This document shows, piece by piece, positions 45,319 through 54,292 of a stretch of 64,000 bases of DNA. The notes beneath the pieces were generated by a model. The model worked only from the letters and a program-made list of their open reading frames with translations. It was not told where the DNA came from and ran no database searches. Position 1 is the stretch's first letter, and the number at the start of each line of letters is the position of its first letter. Position numbers and translations under genes: made by a program. Source of the stretch: Thermosaccharophagus gerlachensis (GTDB lineage Bacteria; Armatimonadota; Fervidibacteria; Fervidibacterales; Thermosaccharophagaceae); assembly GCA_041538025.1 (NCBI GenBank), contig JBGOEV010000006.1:1-64000 (forward strand). The letters are read 5' to 3'.

Positions 45319-46524
45319 ATGCAAATGTGTCCTGAGTGTAGCTGTGATAATTTGGATAGCGCTGTAACTTGTTCAAGGTGTGGTGCACAGCTAAGAGGCT
45401 TACATGGCTCTATGACAGTGTTAAACAACAGGTATCGTCTTCTCAAGGTGCTTGGGTGTGGAGGGATGGGAGCAGTTTACCTCGCTGAGGACATGCGCCT
45501 CTATGGGCGTAACGTAGCTGTTAAGGAAAACTTTGACACCTCAAGTGAAGGACAAAAACAATTTGAAGTTGAAACAAGGATTCTTGCGACCCTCTCCCAC
45601 CCAAACTTGCCGAGGGTAGTTGACTACTTCATATCGGGCGGAAAGCAATATGTGGTGATGGATTACATCCCGGGTGAGGACCTCCAGAGCATCATTGAGC
45701 GAGACGGTCCGCAAAAGCTTGATGAAGCACTGAAGTGGTTTTGGCAGGTGTGTGACGCTGTTGAATATCTTCATAGCCAATCGCCCCCAGTAATACACCG
45801 TGACATAAAACCGGGAAACATCAAGATACAACACGATGGGAAAGCCTTTCTTGTTGACTTTGGGATCGCCAAATTCTACCGCCCGGGGCAGAAGACCGTT
45901 GCTGGAGCTCAAGCGGTCACCCCAGGGTTTTCTCCAATTGAGCAATATGGAAAGGGCATAACAGATCAGCGCTCTGACATCTATTCACTTGCAGCAACTC
46001 TTTACTTTGCTTTGACTGGGATTGTTCCACCAGATGCGGTTGAGAGGCTAACGCACAACAAGCGATTAGTGTCGATAACGAGCATCAACAAAAGTGTGCC
46101 AGCGCAGGTTGAGAGTGTAATTGAAAAAGCCATGAGGATTCGTCCTACAGAACGCTACTACAGCGTTAGGGAGTTCAGGGATGCTATTAAAACAGCGATG
46201 GTTCAACCATCCTACACTCCTTACAGGACCCCTCCAACTTACAGTAGGCAAAGGATGGGTCAACGACAGCACCAACAGCCAACCATGACACCAGATTTTC
46301 TTGGATGCTTCATGCAACTTTCTGAACTGCTGTTTTGGATGCTCATTGCTTGGAGTTTCGGCTGCTGCCTTATGATGTTCATTGCGTATGTGCTTACAGG
46401 AGTTGGGTTTGGTTACTTCATCACCACAGGTAATCCAATTCCTCTTCTTACTTTTTTGTTTGTCCTCATAACCTTAATGCAAGCTCTACGCCTTGCCCAC
46501 AGAAGGCATCGCCGGAAACCGTGA
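45319..46524 (+). CDS. Zinc-ribbon Ser/Thr protein kinase with C-terminal membrane segments
   Basis: The ~401-residue protein starts with a CPEC...CSRCG zinc ribbon. A Hanks-type kinase domain (~35-300) follows with LGCGGMGAVY, VAVKENF (ATP Lys), VIHRDIKPGN (catalytic Asp ~160) and VDFGIAKF; all catalytic residues are intact. A Pro/Gln-rich linker leads to two or three hydrophobic helices at the C terminus, so the kinase is membrane-anchored. There is no PASTA domain. It heads a three-gene run with a vWA protein and another zinc-ribbon membrane protein, suggesting a signalling module. ATG 45319 is a best guess; GTG 45304 is in frame. Confidence 0.88.
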   Translation: MQMCPECSCDNLDSAVTCSRCGAQLRGLHGSMTVLNNRYRLLKVLGCGGMGAVYLAEDMRLYGRNVAVKENFDTSSEGQKQFEVETRILATLSHPNLPRVVDYFISGGKQYVVMDYIPGEDLQSIIERDGPQKLDEALKWFWQVCDAVEYLHSQSPPVIHRDIKPGNIKIQHDGKAFLVDFGIAKFYRPGQKTVAGAQAVTPGFSPIEQYGKGITDQRSDIYSLAATLYFALTGIVPPDAVERLTHNKRLVSITSINKSVPAQVESVIEKAMRIRPTERYYSVREFRDAIKTAMVQPSYTPYRTPPTYSRQRMGQRQHQQPTMTPDFLGCFMQLSELLFWMLIAWSFGCCLMMFIAYVLTGVGFGYFITTGNPIPLLTFLFVLITLMQALRLAHRRHRRKP

Positions 46525-46545
46525 AGCATTGCATTTGGGGGTGCA

Positions 46546-47919
46546 ATGTTGATGAGCCAAATAACTATGTCATTCAGGCTCGCACACGATGTAGTGCCGA
46601 CAAGCAAAGGTGTTCGCCTAATGCATGTGTTGATTAGGGTAGATGCAAGCAATGCGTCTTTGATTGAAGCACCTATGGCTATCGCTATCGTGGTTGATAA
46701 AAGTGAGTCAATGATGTTGCCTATGCTGACTCAAGAACAGATTGAGGAATTGCGCCGACACGGTTTTTTGAGAGATGCTGAGCGTGATGGAGTTCGTGTC
46801 GTTGAGTTTATGGGTTTTTCAATTCCATCTGTTTTGCGTGATGCGCCACGCCCATTTGACTTCGTCAAAAGAGCTTTAAGAGAAATAGTTGAACACCTCA
46901 ATGACTACGATATGTTCTCGCTCATAGCCTTCGCAACCGATGCTCGCACGGTCTTGCCAATATGCTCGGGTGAAACACGAGAAAAGATATTCAACTCAAT
47001 TGATGCCTTGGAAAAGCTGCGACTCGGTGATGGAACAGAGTTATCAAAAGGGCTTGAACTCGCATATGAAGAGCTTTTAAAAATAGCTTCAGAGCAGGTG
47101 CTCCGTCGCACAATCGTTATAACCGATGGCTATTGCAGTGATGAGAGCCGTTGCATCAACTTAGGTAGACGCATGGCTGACGACGGTATCAGGATCAGCA
47201 CGATGGGTGTTGGCGTAAATTTCAACGAGGATTTGATGACGCTCTTAGCGGACACTTCAAGCGGTGAAGCATTCTTCGTTCCCGACCCTTCTCAAATACC
47301 TCAAGCGCTTGACCTGGAAATGAGGCAGTCAAGACTTGTTGCCATGTGTCAATCCGTGTTGAAATTACACTTCCCAAGAGGTGTTGAAATACGCAAAGCC
47401 TACATGGTGCGTCCGACAGTTGCCCCAATTGAACGCATCTATAGTTCAAGCGCACAATTGGTTGAACTACATGTCGGCGAATTAAAGCCAACCGTATACG
47501 AGTTCTTGATTGAACTGCTTTTACCACCGAGAGGTGACGGGATTTATCGCATAGCACATGTAAGCCTTCACGGCATGAGCGCAGAAGGGCGCCAGACTCA
47601 AGTAGCAAGCGTTGATGTTACACTTCGGTATTTGAGTGGCGCTTCCCTTGGCTCACCAAATGAAGAAGTGATGCAAGCTGCATCAATAGTTAGCGCAGCA
47701 GAATTACAGATGAAAGCTTTGCAAGATTTAAAGGCTAACGATGTAGTTTCAGCCACCTTGAAATTGAGAGCTGCAAAAACTCGCTTGCTGAGCACGGGGG
47801 CATCAACAGCTCACATTGATGAAATACTCTCGGAGGTTGAACAAAGCGGTCAGGCATCACCGCACTTGACAAAACGCTTGCGCTACGAAACGAGACGCCT
47901 AACTTCAAGTGAGCCATGA
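46546..47919 (+). CDS. von Willebrand factor A-domain protein
   Basis: The ~457-residue protein carries a vWA domain with a complete MIDAS metal site: DKSESM (~52-57), the Thr in GDGTELSKG and the Asp in ITDGYCSD. A beta-rich domain and a short helical C terminus follow. No signal peptide or membrane helix is visible, so it is probably cytoplasmic and binds a protein partner through the metal site. It lies 21 bp after the kinase and 12 bp before the zinc-ribbon gene. Bacterial vWA-kinase pairs are known in signalling loci, and a similar pairing is inferred. ATG 46546 or 46552 may be used. Confidence 0.85.
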   Translation: MLMSQITMSFRLAHDVVPTSKGVRLMHVLIRVDASNASLIEAPMAIAIVVDKSESMMLPMLTQEQIEELRRHGFLRDAERDGVRVVEFMGFSIPSVLRDAPRPFDFVKRALREIVEHLNDYDMFSLIAFATDARTVLPICSGETREKIFNSIDALEKLRLGDGTELSKGLELAYEELLKIASEQVLRRTIVITDGYCSDESRCINLGRRMADDGIRISTMGVGVNFNEDLMTLLADTSSGEAFFVPDPSQIPQALDLEMRQSRLVAMCQSVLKLHFPRGVEIRKAYMVRPTVAPIERIYSSSAQLVELHVGELKPTVYEFLIELLLPPRGDGIYRIAHVSLHGMSAEGRQTQVASVDVTLRYLSGASLGSPNEEVMQAASIVSAAELQMKALQDLKANDVVSATLKLRAAKTRLLSTGASTAHIDEILSEVEQSGQASPHLTKRLRYETRRLTSSEP

Positions 47920-47931
47920 GGTAGGTGATGA

Positions 47932-48672
47932 TTGTTGAGCAGTGGAGGGAAGATATGCAAAAAGTGTGGCACAGAAAACAGGGCAGGCGCAAGATATTGT
48001 AGAGTTTGCAGGGCTTCGTTGTTGGAAGAGGAGCAAAAACCATATAAGCAAACAGCGCTTCAACTGTTAAAGGGCAGTATGAACAGTTTGCATAAAGCCT
48101 ACTTTGAGCTGTTTGGACCAAATCCTGCGCTCACCGGTGTGGTAACAAAAGTTGAAGATGGTGGGATGACGGAAATCAAGTTTGAGCCACTTTGGATATT
48201 CGCTATCATCTCGTGGCTTGTCGGTTTGATCCTTGCGAGTGCGCCGAGGGGTTTTATCGGCTTCTTACTTTTGGTTGCTGTAAGCATCGCATTGTTATTC
48301 CTCTCACAACGCTACTACCAAAAGCCATATGTTACACTGCTTTCGTTTTTGGCGTTCTCAAAGGAGAGCTCATTTCGGACATTGAAGATAGGTGTGCGCC
48401 GCGATGATGGGCAAAATGTTGAAGTAAAAATGATCGGCGATCCAGAAGGAATAGCTCCATCGGTCGGAGAGCGCGTTCATGTTTGGGGAGTTTACGAGGA
48501 TGAAAGTAAAACGACGATGAGGGCGTGGAAGGTTCAAACTGTGGATAGTAGCCTAAAACCAAGAGGGGAGCCACTGCGCACACATCGTCTCCTCCCACTT
48601 ATACCGATGCTGCTCTTCCCATATCTGGTGTTCTCGCTCCTTGCGTTGCTTCGGTTAATACTTGGTGGGTAA
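47932..48672 (+). CDS. Zinc-ribbon membrane protein, function unknown
   Basis: The ~246-residue protein opens with CKKCGTENRAGARYCRVC, a zinc ribbon like that of the kinase two genes upstream. Two close hydrophobic helices near residues 87-125, a soluble part and a final hydrophobic helix at the C terminus follow. I do not recognise the family. The shared ribbon type and tight spacing suggest that it is part of the kinase/vWA module. The start is TTG at 47932 or 47935 behind AGGTGA; no ATG is near. Confidence 0.75.
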   Translation: MLSSGGKICKKCGTENRAGARYCRVCRASLLEEEQKPYKQTALQLLKGSMNSLHKAYFELFGPNPALTGVVTKVEDGGMTEIKFEPLWIFAIISWLVGLILASAPRGFIGFLLLVAVSIALLFLSQRYYQKPYVTLLSFLAFSKESSFRTLKIGVRRDDGQNVEVKMIGDPEGIAPSVGERVHVWGVYEDESKTTMRAWKVQTVDSSLKPRGEPLRTHRLLPLIPMLLFPYLVFSLLALLRLILGG

Positions 48673-48692
48673 CTAAGAGTGAGGTGGTAGTT

Positions 48693-50000
48693 TTGCTTGA
48701 GAAGGTAGCTGAATCGTATCTACGGAAGAGACTTAGGTTTGGCATAAAGCTGGGGCTTGAACGCATTACGAGGATGCTTGAGATAGCTGGAAGACCCCAG
48801 GATAGCTTCTTAGCAATTATCGTTGGCGGGACAAACGGTAAAGGTTCCGTCAGCCATATACTCGCAAAAGTGCTTTCTGAGGGTGGTTATAAAGTTGGAT
48901 TATACACATCGCCACATTTGATCAGCTATAGGGAAAGGATCCGCGTAAACGGTGTTCCGATCTCAGAAAGAGCCTTTGAAGAACTTGTAAGGTGGGCTGA
49001 CGAGATCGCAAATAAGATTGAGCGCGAAGAGGGCTTTGATGCACCAACAGAATTTGAGATCCTCACTTTGGTGGCATGCAAACACTTCGCTGATGAAGGC
49101 GTTCGAATCGCTGTTATGGAAGTGGGTCTGGGCGGGAGATATGATGCCACGAATGCGCTTTCTCCAATTCTTTCCATCATAACCACTATAGCACTTGACC
49201 ATACTGACAGGCTCGGAAGCACTTGCATTGAAATAGCAAAAGAAAAGCTTGGAATAACTCGTCCACATGTCCCTTTGATAACGGCGGAGCACAAGTTCAA
49301 TGTGCTTGATCTCTTTCGCACCCATTGCTGTATCCATAAGATACCACTTTATGTTGTCGGGAAGGAAGTTCTTTGGAGAAAGCTTTCTGCTTCGCCTGAG
49401 GGCATATGCGGTAACTACACCACATGGAAAGGTGAATACCCACAGCTAAGCTGCTCGCTTGGTGGCGAATTTCAATTTCCCAACTTGGGATGTGTTGTTG
49501 GAGCATTTGAATTGCTTAGGGAAATGGATATACACATCACCGAAGAGGCTCTGCGTAACGGCTCAAAAAAGGTGAAGTGCTTTGGGAGGCTTGATGTGTT
49601 AACACGTGAGCCATTGGTCGTTGCGGATGGCGCTCATAATCCAGCAGCTGCGTATGTGCTAAGCAGGTCACTGAGGACGCTCTTTTCCTACAAGCGTCTC
49701 GGATTAGTTATCGGGGTGATGCGTGACAAAGATGTTCATGGTATACTTGAAGCGCTAATGCCAGTTGCGGATGTTGCTTTCGTGACACAATCACGCAATG
49801 AGAGGGCGCTTGAAGCTACGAAGCTAAAGGAGATTGCATCAAGGTGGGGAAAACCTACATACGCCTTCAACAGTGTCTTAGAGGCTTACGAAGCTGCAAG
49901 GGATTGGGCAAACCGCGACGATATGATTTGCGTTACTGGTTCAATCTATGTGCTCGGTGAGCTGCCAGAATATCAGAACATAACGCTCAGTCCGATATGA
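48693..50000 (+). CDS. folC: Folylpolyglutamate synthase/dihydrofolate synthase
   Basis: FolC adds glutamate to dihydropteroate or folates with ATP. The ~435-residue Mur-ligase-type protein has VGGTNGKGSVSH (P-loop), YTSPHLISYRERIRVNG, EVGLGGRYDATN and TTIALDHTDRLG, followed by the C-terminal ligase domain with VADGAHNPAAA. GAGGT at 48681-48685 points to TTG 48693 as the start, with 7-bp spacing; the GTG at 48684 overlaps the site. folP is at 8978-9823. The neighbouring genes are unrelated in function. Confidence 0.95.
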   Translation: MLEKVAESYLRKRLRFGIKLGLERITRMLEIAGRPQDSFLAIIVGGTNGKGSVSHILAKVLSEGGYKVGLYTSPHLISYRERIRVNGVPISERAFEELVRWADEIANKIEREEGFDAPTEFEILTLVACKHFADEGVRIAVMEVGLGGRYDATNALSPILSIITTIALDHTDRLGSTCIEIAKEKLGITRPHVPLITAEHKFNVLDLFRTHCCIHKIPLYVVGKEVLWRKLSASPEGICGNYTTWKGEYPQLSCSLGGEFQFPNLGCVVGAFELLREMDIHITEEALRNGSKKVKCFGRLDVLTREPLVVADGAHNPAAAYVLSRSLRTLFSYKRLGLVIGVMRDKDVHGILEALMPVADVAFVTQSRNERALEATKLKEIASRWGKPTYAFNSVLEAYEAARDWANRDDMICVTGSIYVLGELPEYQNITLSPI

Positions 50001-50028
50001 TCTTGCTTGCGGAGGAAGTGATGAAGGG

Positions 50029-50847
50029 ATGAAAATCGGCATGGTAGCCTTCCCAGATGATGTTGAGCGCTATGTTACTATGGCTGTTGAGAACGGTTTT
50101 GAGCATATTGAGATTGATCTTTACAGTGCTCCACAACACATTGAGAGATTCCATGGTGGGAGAGTGCGACAACTCCAGAAAATGCTTTTTCAGTCTGGGA
50201 TAAGCGTAAGCCTTCATGCGCCATACACGATGAACTTAGCTGAGCCGTTGCCTTACTTTCGCACATGCCTCCTCAAATACGCATTGGAGGTGTTAGAGCT
50301 TGGTTGCTCGCTAAACGCTGCTTGGGTATGCGTCCATCTCGGATACGCCTTCGGATTGCCATCATTGCCATGGTTGCGCAGCGAGGCACTCGAGAGGGCA
50401 TGCATGAGCATTGAGCGATTGCTCAAATATTGTGAGCGCCTCGGCATAAAGCTCGCCATTGAAAACATGAACCCGCTTCCACCGACGGGTGAGTTGATAT
50501 TGCTTGGCGACAATTTAGAAGAGCTGCAATACTTGCTCAAGAAATTCTCATCACCATACTTGTGCATCGTGCTTGATGCTGGACATGCAAACACTGCTGA
50601 AGGCGTTACAGAATACGTAACAAACCTTGGTCAATTCCTTGTTGGGATCCATGTGCATGATAATGACGGCTTGAGCGATAGCCATAGCCAACTTGGAAGT
50701 GGCACTCTCCCATGGGATGAGTTCGTTGAGGCACTCAAAGCTGTTTCGTTTTCTGGTCCGTTGAATGTTGAGTTGTTTGATGACGAGGAAAAGCTTACTG
50801 CAAAGCGCTTCCTTGAGCGCCTCCTGAGAAAACATGGCGTGAGATAG
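50029..50847 (+). CDS. Sugar phosphate isomerase/epimerase-type TIM-barrel protein
   Basis: The 272-residue protein is a xylose-isomerase-like TIM barrel, second of its kind in the window. Likely metal ligands are Glu in LAIENMNP, Asp and His in VLDAGHAN, His in IHVHDNDG and Glu in LNVELFD. The family includes epimerases, endonuclease IV and inosose dehydratases, so function cannot be assigned. GGAGG at about 50011 and AAGGG just before ATG 50029 allow the start. It probably shares a transcript with folC (28-bp gap). Confidence 0.82.
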   Translation: MKIGMVAFPDDVERYVTMAVENGFEHIEIDLYSAPQHIERFHGGRVRQLQKMLFQSGISVSLHAPYTMNLAEPLPYFRTCLLKYALEVLELGCSLNAAWVCVHLGYAFGLPSLPWLRSEALERACMSIERLLKYCERLGIKLAIENMNPLPPTGELILLGDNLEELQYLLKKFSSPYLCIVLDAGHANTAEGVTEYVTNLGQFLVGIHVHDNDGLSDSHSQLGSGTLPWDEFVEALKAVSFSGPLNVELFDDEEKLTAKRFLERLLRKHGVR

Positions 50848-50883
50848 CGATGAAAGAATAGCTGTGTAAGTAACAGCGCTTGA

Positions 50884-50912
50884 TTGATCTTGCTATGCTG
50901 TTGACATATGCT
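50884..50912 (+). promoter_or_regulatory. Possible promoter for nfeD-stomatin unit (TTGATC-17-TATGCT)
   Basis: TTGATC at 50884-50889 and TATGCT at 50907-50912 are 17 bp apart. A perfect TTGACA hexamer also lies at 50901-50906, but no good -10 box follows it at the right distance. The 143-bp gap to nfeD makes a promoter here plausible. Confidence 0.35.
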
Positions 50913-50990
50913 GGGATGTAAGTCATGCTAATTTGTGAGAAGGGGTTATGAAAGCACACTCGTTTACGATTTGAGGGTGATGAACTTTTT

Positions 50991-52367
50991 ATGATGGTAA
51001 CAGCACCATCAAGGAAAGTCACTTGGCAAAGCAAGCATCTGCTATGGATAGCACTGCTTTTGAGCGCCATCTTTTCATATGCTAATTGTGGTGTGCACAA
51101 GGTTTTTCTTCTTGACCTTCGCGACGTCATCATTACCCAAGTAACTGTTGATGTGATCCGTGAGGCGTTAAGCAAAGCGCATGCAGAGGGGGCTCAGTGC
51201 CTGATAATACAGCTTTCAACGAACGGTGGAATGGTTGAAGCAACACAAGAAATCATAGAGGAGCTTCTCAATGCTCCAGTTCCCGTAGTTGTCTACGTTG
51301 CACCGAGGGGCGCAAGAGCTTTCTCTGCGGGGACATTTGTGCTCATAGCTGGGCATATCGCTGCAATGGCTCCAGCAACATCAACAGGTGCTGCTCACCC
51401 TGTTACAATACCGTTAGCCCCACCACCATCAAGCGAAGAAGAGGCAAAGAGACAAAAAGATGCTGAGGCAATAATGCTTGACAAGCTTACGAACGCCCTC
51501 ATGAGCACCGCAAAAGCTGTTGCTGAAGAAAGGAAGAGGAAGTTTGAGTGGGCTGAAAGGGTGATACGAAAGAGCGAAGCACTGACGGCAAGGGAAGCAC
51601 TAAAGCTTGGTCTGATTGACCTTATAGCTGAGGACTTGGATGACTTGCTTTCAAAATTGGATGGGTGGAAAGTTAAGGTTGGAAAGACGGAAGTAAAACT
51701 GCATACGAAGGATGCGTCTTTGGTGCTTATCCAAAGGACAGCCAGACAAAGATTCCTTGAGACACTTAGTCACCCGAATGTGGCTTATTTGCTCCTGTTG
51801 ATTGCTACATTCTGCTTCCTGATTGAGATATACAACCCTGGCGCTATAATCCCTGCAGTTGTGGGTTCAATAGCCTTTTTGCTTTTCCTTTACTCGTCAA
51901 CGCTCTTACCAGTCAATTGGGTTGGCGTTTTGCTCATACTGTTGAGCATGGTCTTTTTCATCGCGGAACTCTTTGTTGTCAGCCATGGTGTGCTCACAGT
52001 TGGTGGGTTAATAGCACTTGCAATTGGTGGTTATATGCTTGTTGATGTGCGCAATCCACAGTTCTGGGGTTTTGCGTTAAGGGTCTCATCAGCGGTCATA
52101 GTAACAGCTGTTAGTATGTTTGGTGGTTTTATATCGCTCGTCATATGGAAGGCGATAAGCGTCCATAGGAAGAAAGTTGTTGTTGGTGCAGAGGGGATGG
52201 TTGGTAGGACAGCGGTAGCTTTCACAGCGCTTTCACCGAATGGAACTGTCATAATGGACGGCTCATTCTGGAGCGCTGAATCGGTTGACGGAGATATAAA
52301 GGCAGGCGAGAAGGTAGAGGTCATTGCTGTTGAAGGATTGCGCCTTAAAGTGCGTAAGGCTAAGTGA
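50991..52367 (+). CDS. nfeD: NfeD family membrane protein with ClpP-class serine protease domain
   Basis: The 458-residue protein is the long NfeD form. A signal/anchor helix is followed by a ClpP-like protease domain (~35-225) with LSTNGG and the active Ser in RAFSAGTF. A membrane block of several helices (~260-390) and a C-terminal OB fold (GMVGRTAVAF, KVEVIAVEGL) follow. In archaea the enzyme cleaves the C-terminal region of its partner stomatin. The stomatin gene lies directly downstream. The role in bacteria is thought to be membrane quality control, but this is not settled. ATG 50991 is followed directly by ATG 50994. Confidence 0.92.
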   Translation: MMVTAPSRKVTWQSKHLLWIALLLSAIFSYANCGVHKVFLLDLRDVIITQVTVDVIREALSKAHAEGAQCLIIQLSTNGGMVEATQEIIEELLNAPVPVVVYVAPRGARAFSAGTFVLIAGHIAAMAPATSTGAAHPVTIPLAPPPSSEEEAKRQKDAEAIMLDKLTNALMSTAKAVAEERKRKFEWAERVIRKSEALTAREALKLGLIDLIAEDLDDLLSKLDGWKVKVGKTEVKLHTKDASLVLIQRTARQRFLETLSHPNVAYLLLLIATFCFLIEIYNPGAIIPAVVGSIAFLLFLYSSTLLPVNWVGVLLILLSMVFFIAELFVVSHGVLTVGGLIALAIGGYMLVDVRNPQFWGFALRVSSAVIVTAVSMFGGFISLVIWKAISVHRKKVVVGAEGMVGRTAVAFTALSPNGTVIMDGSFWSAESVDGDIKAGEKVEVIAVEGLRLKVRKAK

Positions 52368-52413
52368 GAGCTTATCTTAGCCCTAAAAACTTAGCACGGA
52401 GGTGAACCAACAA

Positions 52414-53217
52414 ATGGAAGCCTTTGAGAGGCTGGTATTCCATATCGTGTTTGTAGCTGGTGCTTTCATCCTTGTCTTGCTGTCACAGGCGATCAAGATA
52501 GTGCAGGAGTGGGAAAGAGGTGTTATCTTAAGGCTTGGCAGGTTCCATGCTGTTAAAGGACCTGGGCTTTTCTTCATCATACCATTCATTGACCGAATGA
52601 TAAAGATAGACCTCAGGGTCTTCGTCATGGATGTCCCAAAGCAGGACATAATCACAAGGGACAATGTGCCTGTTAAGGTTAACGCTGTTGTTTACTTTCA
52701 AGTCATTGACCCAGCTTTATCTGTGACGAGGGTTGAAAACTATGTGGCTGCAACACAACAGCTTTCTCAGACAAGGTTGAGGAGCGTCCTTGGTGAGAGC
52801 GAGCTTGATGACTTGCTTGCAAGGAGGGTTGAACTTAACAGGCGTCTCCAACAGATCATTGATGAGCAAACAGATCCATGGGGCATTAAAGTCATCGCCG
52901 TTGAAATTAAGGATGTTGAGCTTCCAGCAGGCATGCAAAGGGCAATGGCAAGGCAAGCTGAAGCTGAAAGAGAGAGGCGTGCGAAGGTCATAAACGCCCA
53001 AGGTGAGCTGCAAGCTGCTGAGCAGTTGGCGCAGGCTGCCGAAATTATGGGGCGCCATGCCTACACTTTACAACTGCGCTATTTGCAGACGCTCTCTGAA
53101 ATAGCTTCCGAGAAGGCAACTGTTGTTGCAGTGCCAGTCCCAATTGACTTGCTTACGCCATTTATGGCTGCAGCTGGTGAGCGTTTGGCTCAAGCAAAGA
53201 CTTCGTCATCACAATAA
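52414..53217 (+). CDS. SPFH/stomatin-like membrane protein
   Basis: The ~267-residue protein has one N-terminal membrane helix. An SPFH domain follows with EWERGVILRLGRF, GPGLFFIIPF, DVPKQDIITRDNVPVKV and the long helical segment AMARQAEAERERRAK. A C-terminal Ala-rich part follows. Stomatins form oligomeric rings in lipid domains and work with NfeD proteases. GGAGGT at 52398-52403 precedes the ATG at 52414; a GTG at 52402 overlaps the site. Two unrecognised small genes follow closely. Confidence 0.92.
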   Translation: MEAFERLVFHIVFVAGAFILVLLSQAIKIVQEWERGVILRLGRFHAVKGPGLFFIIPFIDRMIKIDLRVFVMDVPKQDIITRDNVPVKVNAVVYFQVIDPALSVTRVENYVAATQQLSQTRLRSVLGESELDDLLARRVELNRRLQQIIDEQTDPWGIKVIAVEIKDVELPAGMQRAMARQAEAERERRAKVINAQGELQAAEQLAQAAEIMGRHAYTLQLRYLQTLSEIASEKATVVAVPVPIDLLTPFMAAAGERLAQAKTSSSQ

Positions 53218-53241
53218 ACTCTGCAAAGCAAGGTGGAATCA

Positions 53242-53631
53242 ATGAGGCGTTCGTTAACAAGGAAAGCCATTTTGCGTGACATAAAGATAAGGCAATTGAG
53301 GATGCAGTTAAAGAACCAAATAAAGAGCTTCTCTTTGTCTTTGCTGAAATGGCTATGGGAAGCAACGAAGTGGATGTGGAAGATGATCGGGATAAAAGCG
53401 CAGGATGCTTACGTATGTAGTCTGATCAGCCAGAAGCATGACGAGCTTAAAAGGCTTGGAGAAAAGTGCTATGAGTTGTATCTCAGTGGCGAACTCGTGC
53501 ATGAGGAGTTGCTTGTGCTCCTTAAGCGCATAGAGGAACTTGATGCCAAAGTTAAAGCATGGAAAACGGAGAGAAGGCTATTGCTCTCAAAGGGTCTGCA
53601 AACAGGGCATAATGATAATGAGCATCATTGA
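53242..53631 (+). CDS. Small basic protein with coiled coil, unrecognised
   Basis: I do not recognise this ~129-residue protein. The N terminus is strongly basic and amphipathic (RRSLTRKAILRDIKIRQLRMQ) and includes a Trp-rich stretch LLKWLWEATKWMW, which could bind a membrane surface. The last two thirds look like a coiled coil (KHDELKRLGEKC, LLKRIEELDAKVKAW). AAGGTGG precedes ATG 53242; a GTG at 53233 overlaps it. The gap to the stomatin gene is 24 bp, so it is probably part of the nfeD-stomatin transcript and may act at the same membrane site. Confidence 0.65.
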   Translation: MRRSLTRKAILRDIKIRQLRMQLKNQIKSFSLSLLKWLWEATKWMWKMIGIKAQDAYVCSLISQKHDELKRLGEKCYELYLSGELVHEELLVLLKRIEELDAKVKAWKTERRLLLSKGLQTGHNDNEHH

Positions 53632-53665
53632 GCATCTTCCAACTTGATGAAGGGGTGTTATAAGG

Positions 53666-54190
53666 ATGCTGCAATCATCTTTTTCTTCATCGTGTCATCA
53701 TGAGGGCGGTAAACTTGAGGAATTCCGCAGACGGCTTATGACGCTTCTATCACCCTACCGTGGTAAGGTTAGTTATGGCAACTTACGATATGAGGAGAAG
53801 GAGTGGGAAGACAGTAACTGCAAGGTGGCAAGCTTCGCTATAGTTTACGAAACACCCGGAGGTTCAACAAACCAAATCACAGTTCTATATTCAGATGCCG
53901 ATGGATTCACCCTTATTGATGGAGACCCACCTACAGAGCTACAATTGGGCTCAATAGAGGAAGTGCTAAAGGCTGTTGAGGATACTGTGAGGCAAATACC
54001 GCATAGGCGTGTTGAGAGATTGAAAGCAACAGTTGAGCGGTGGATGGCGGATGGGAAGTCGCTTCACGAGCTCCTGCAAGAGATAAACAAACTCGTAAGA
54101 AGCGAGTTTAAAGGAGGTAGCATAACTCACCAAGAGTTGAAGATGGCTATTCAATACTGCCTACAACTTTCCTCCGCAACGCGTGAGTAA
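53666..54190 (+). CDS. Uncharacterised 174-residue protein
   Basis: I do not recognise this protein. It has no signal peptide or membrane helix. The first half looks like an antiparallel beta fold (VSYGNLRYEEKEW, ITVLYSDADGFTLIDG); the second is helical and charged (EEVLKAVEDTVRQ, HELLQEINKLVR). AGGGGTG stands before ATG 53666, and it follows the coiled-coil protein by 34 bp. Its position between that gene and pcm does not reveal a role. Confidence 0.65.
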   Translation: MLQSSFSSSCHHEGGKLEEFRRRLMTLLSPYRGKVSYGNLRYEEKEWEDSNCKVASFAIVYETPGGSTNQITVLYSDADGFTLIDGDPPTELQLGSIEEVLKAVEDTVRQIPHRRVERLKATVERWMADGKSLHELLQEINKLVRSEFKGGSITHQELKMAIQYCLQLSSATRE

Positions 54191-54292
54191 TGTTGGTTCA
54201 CGTCTTTTGGAAATTTTGTTCACATGGTAACCCATGGTGTGCAGTAAAGGATGTGGTGTTTCTTTTGTGACGGTCGGAATTGGTGGGTGAAT

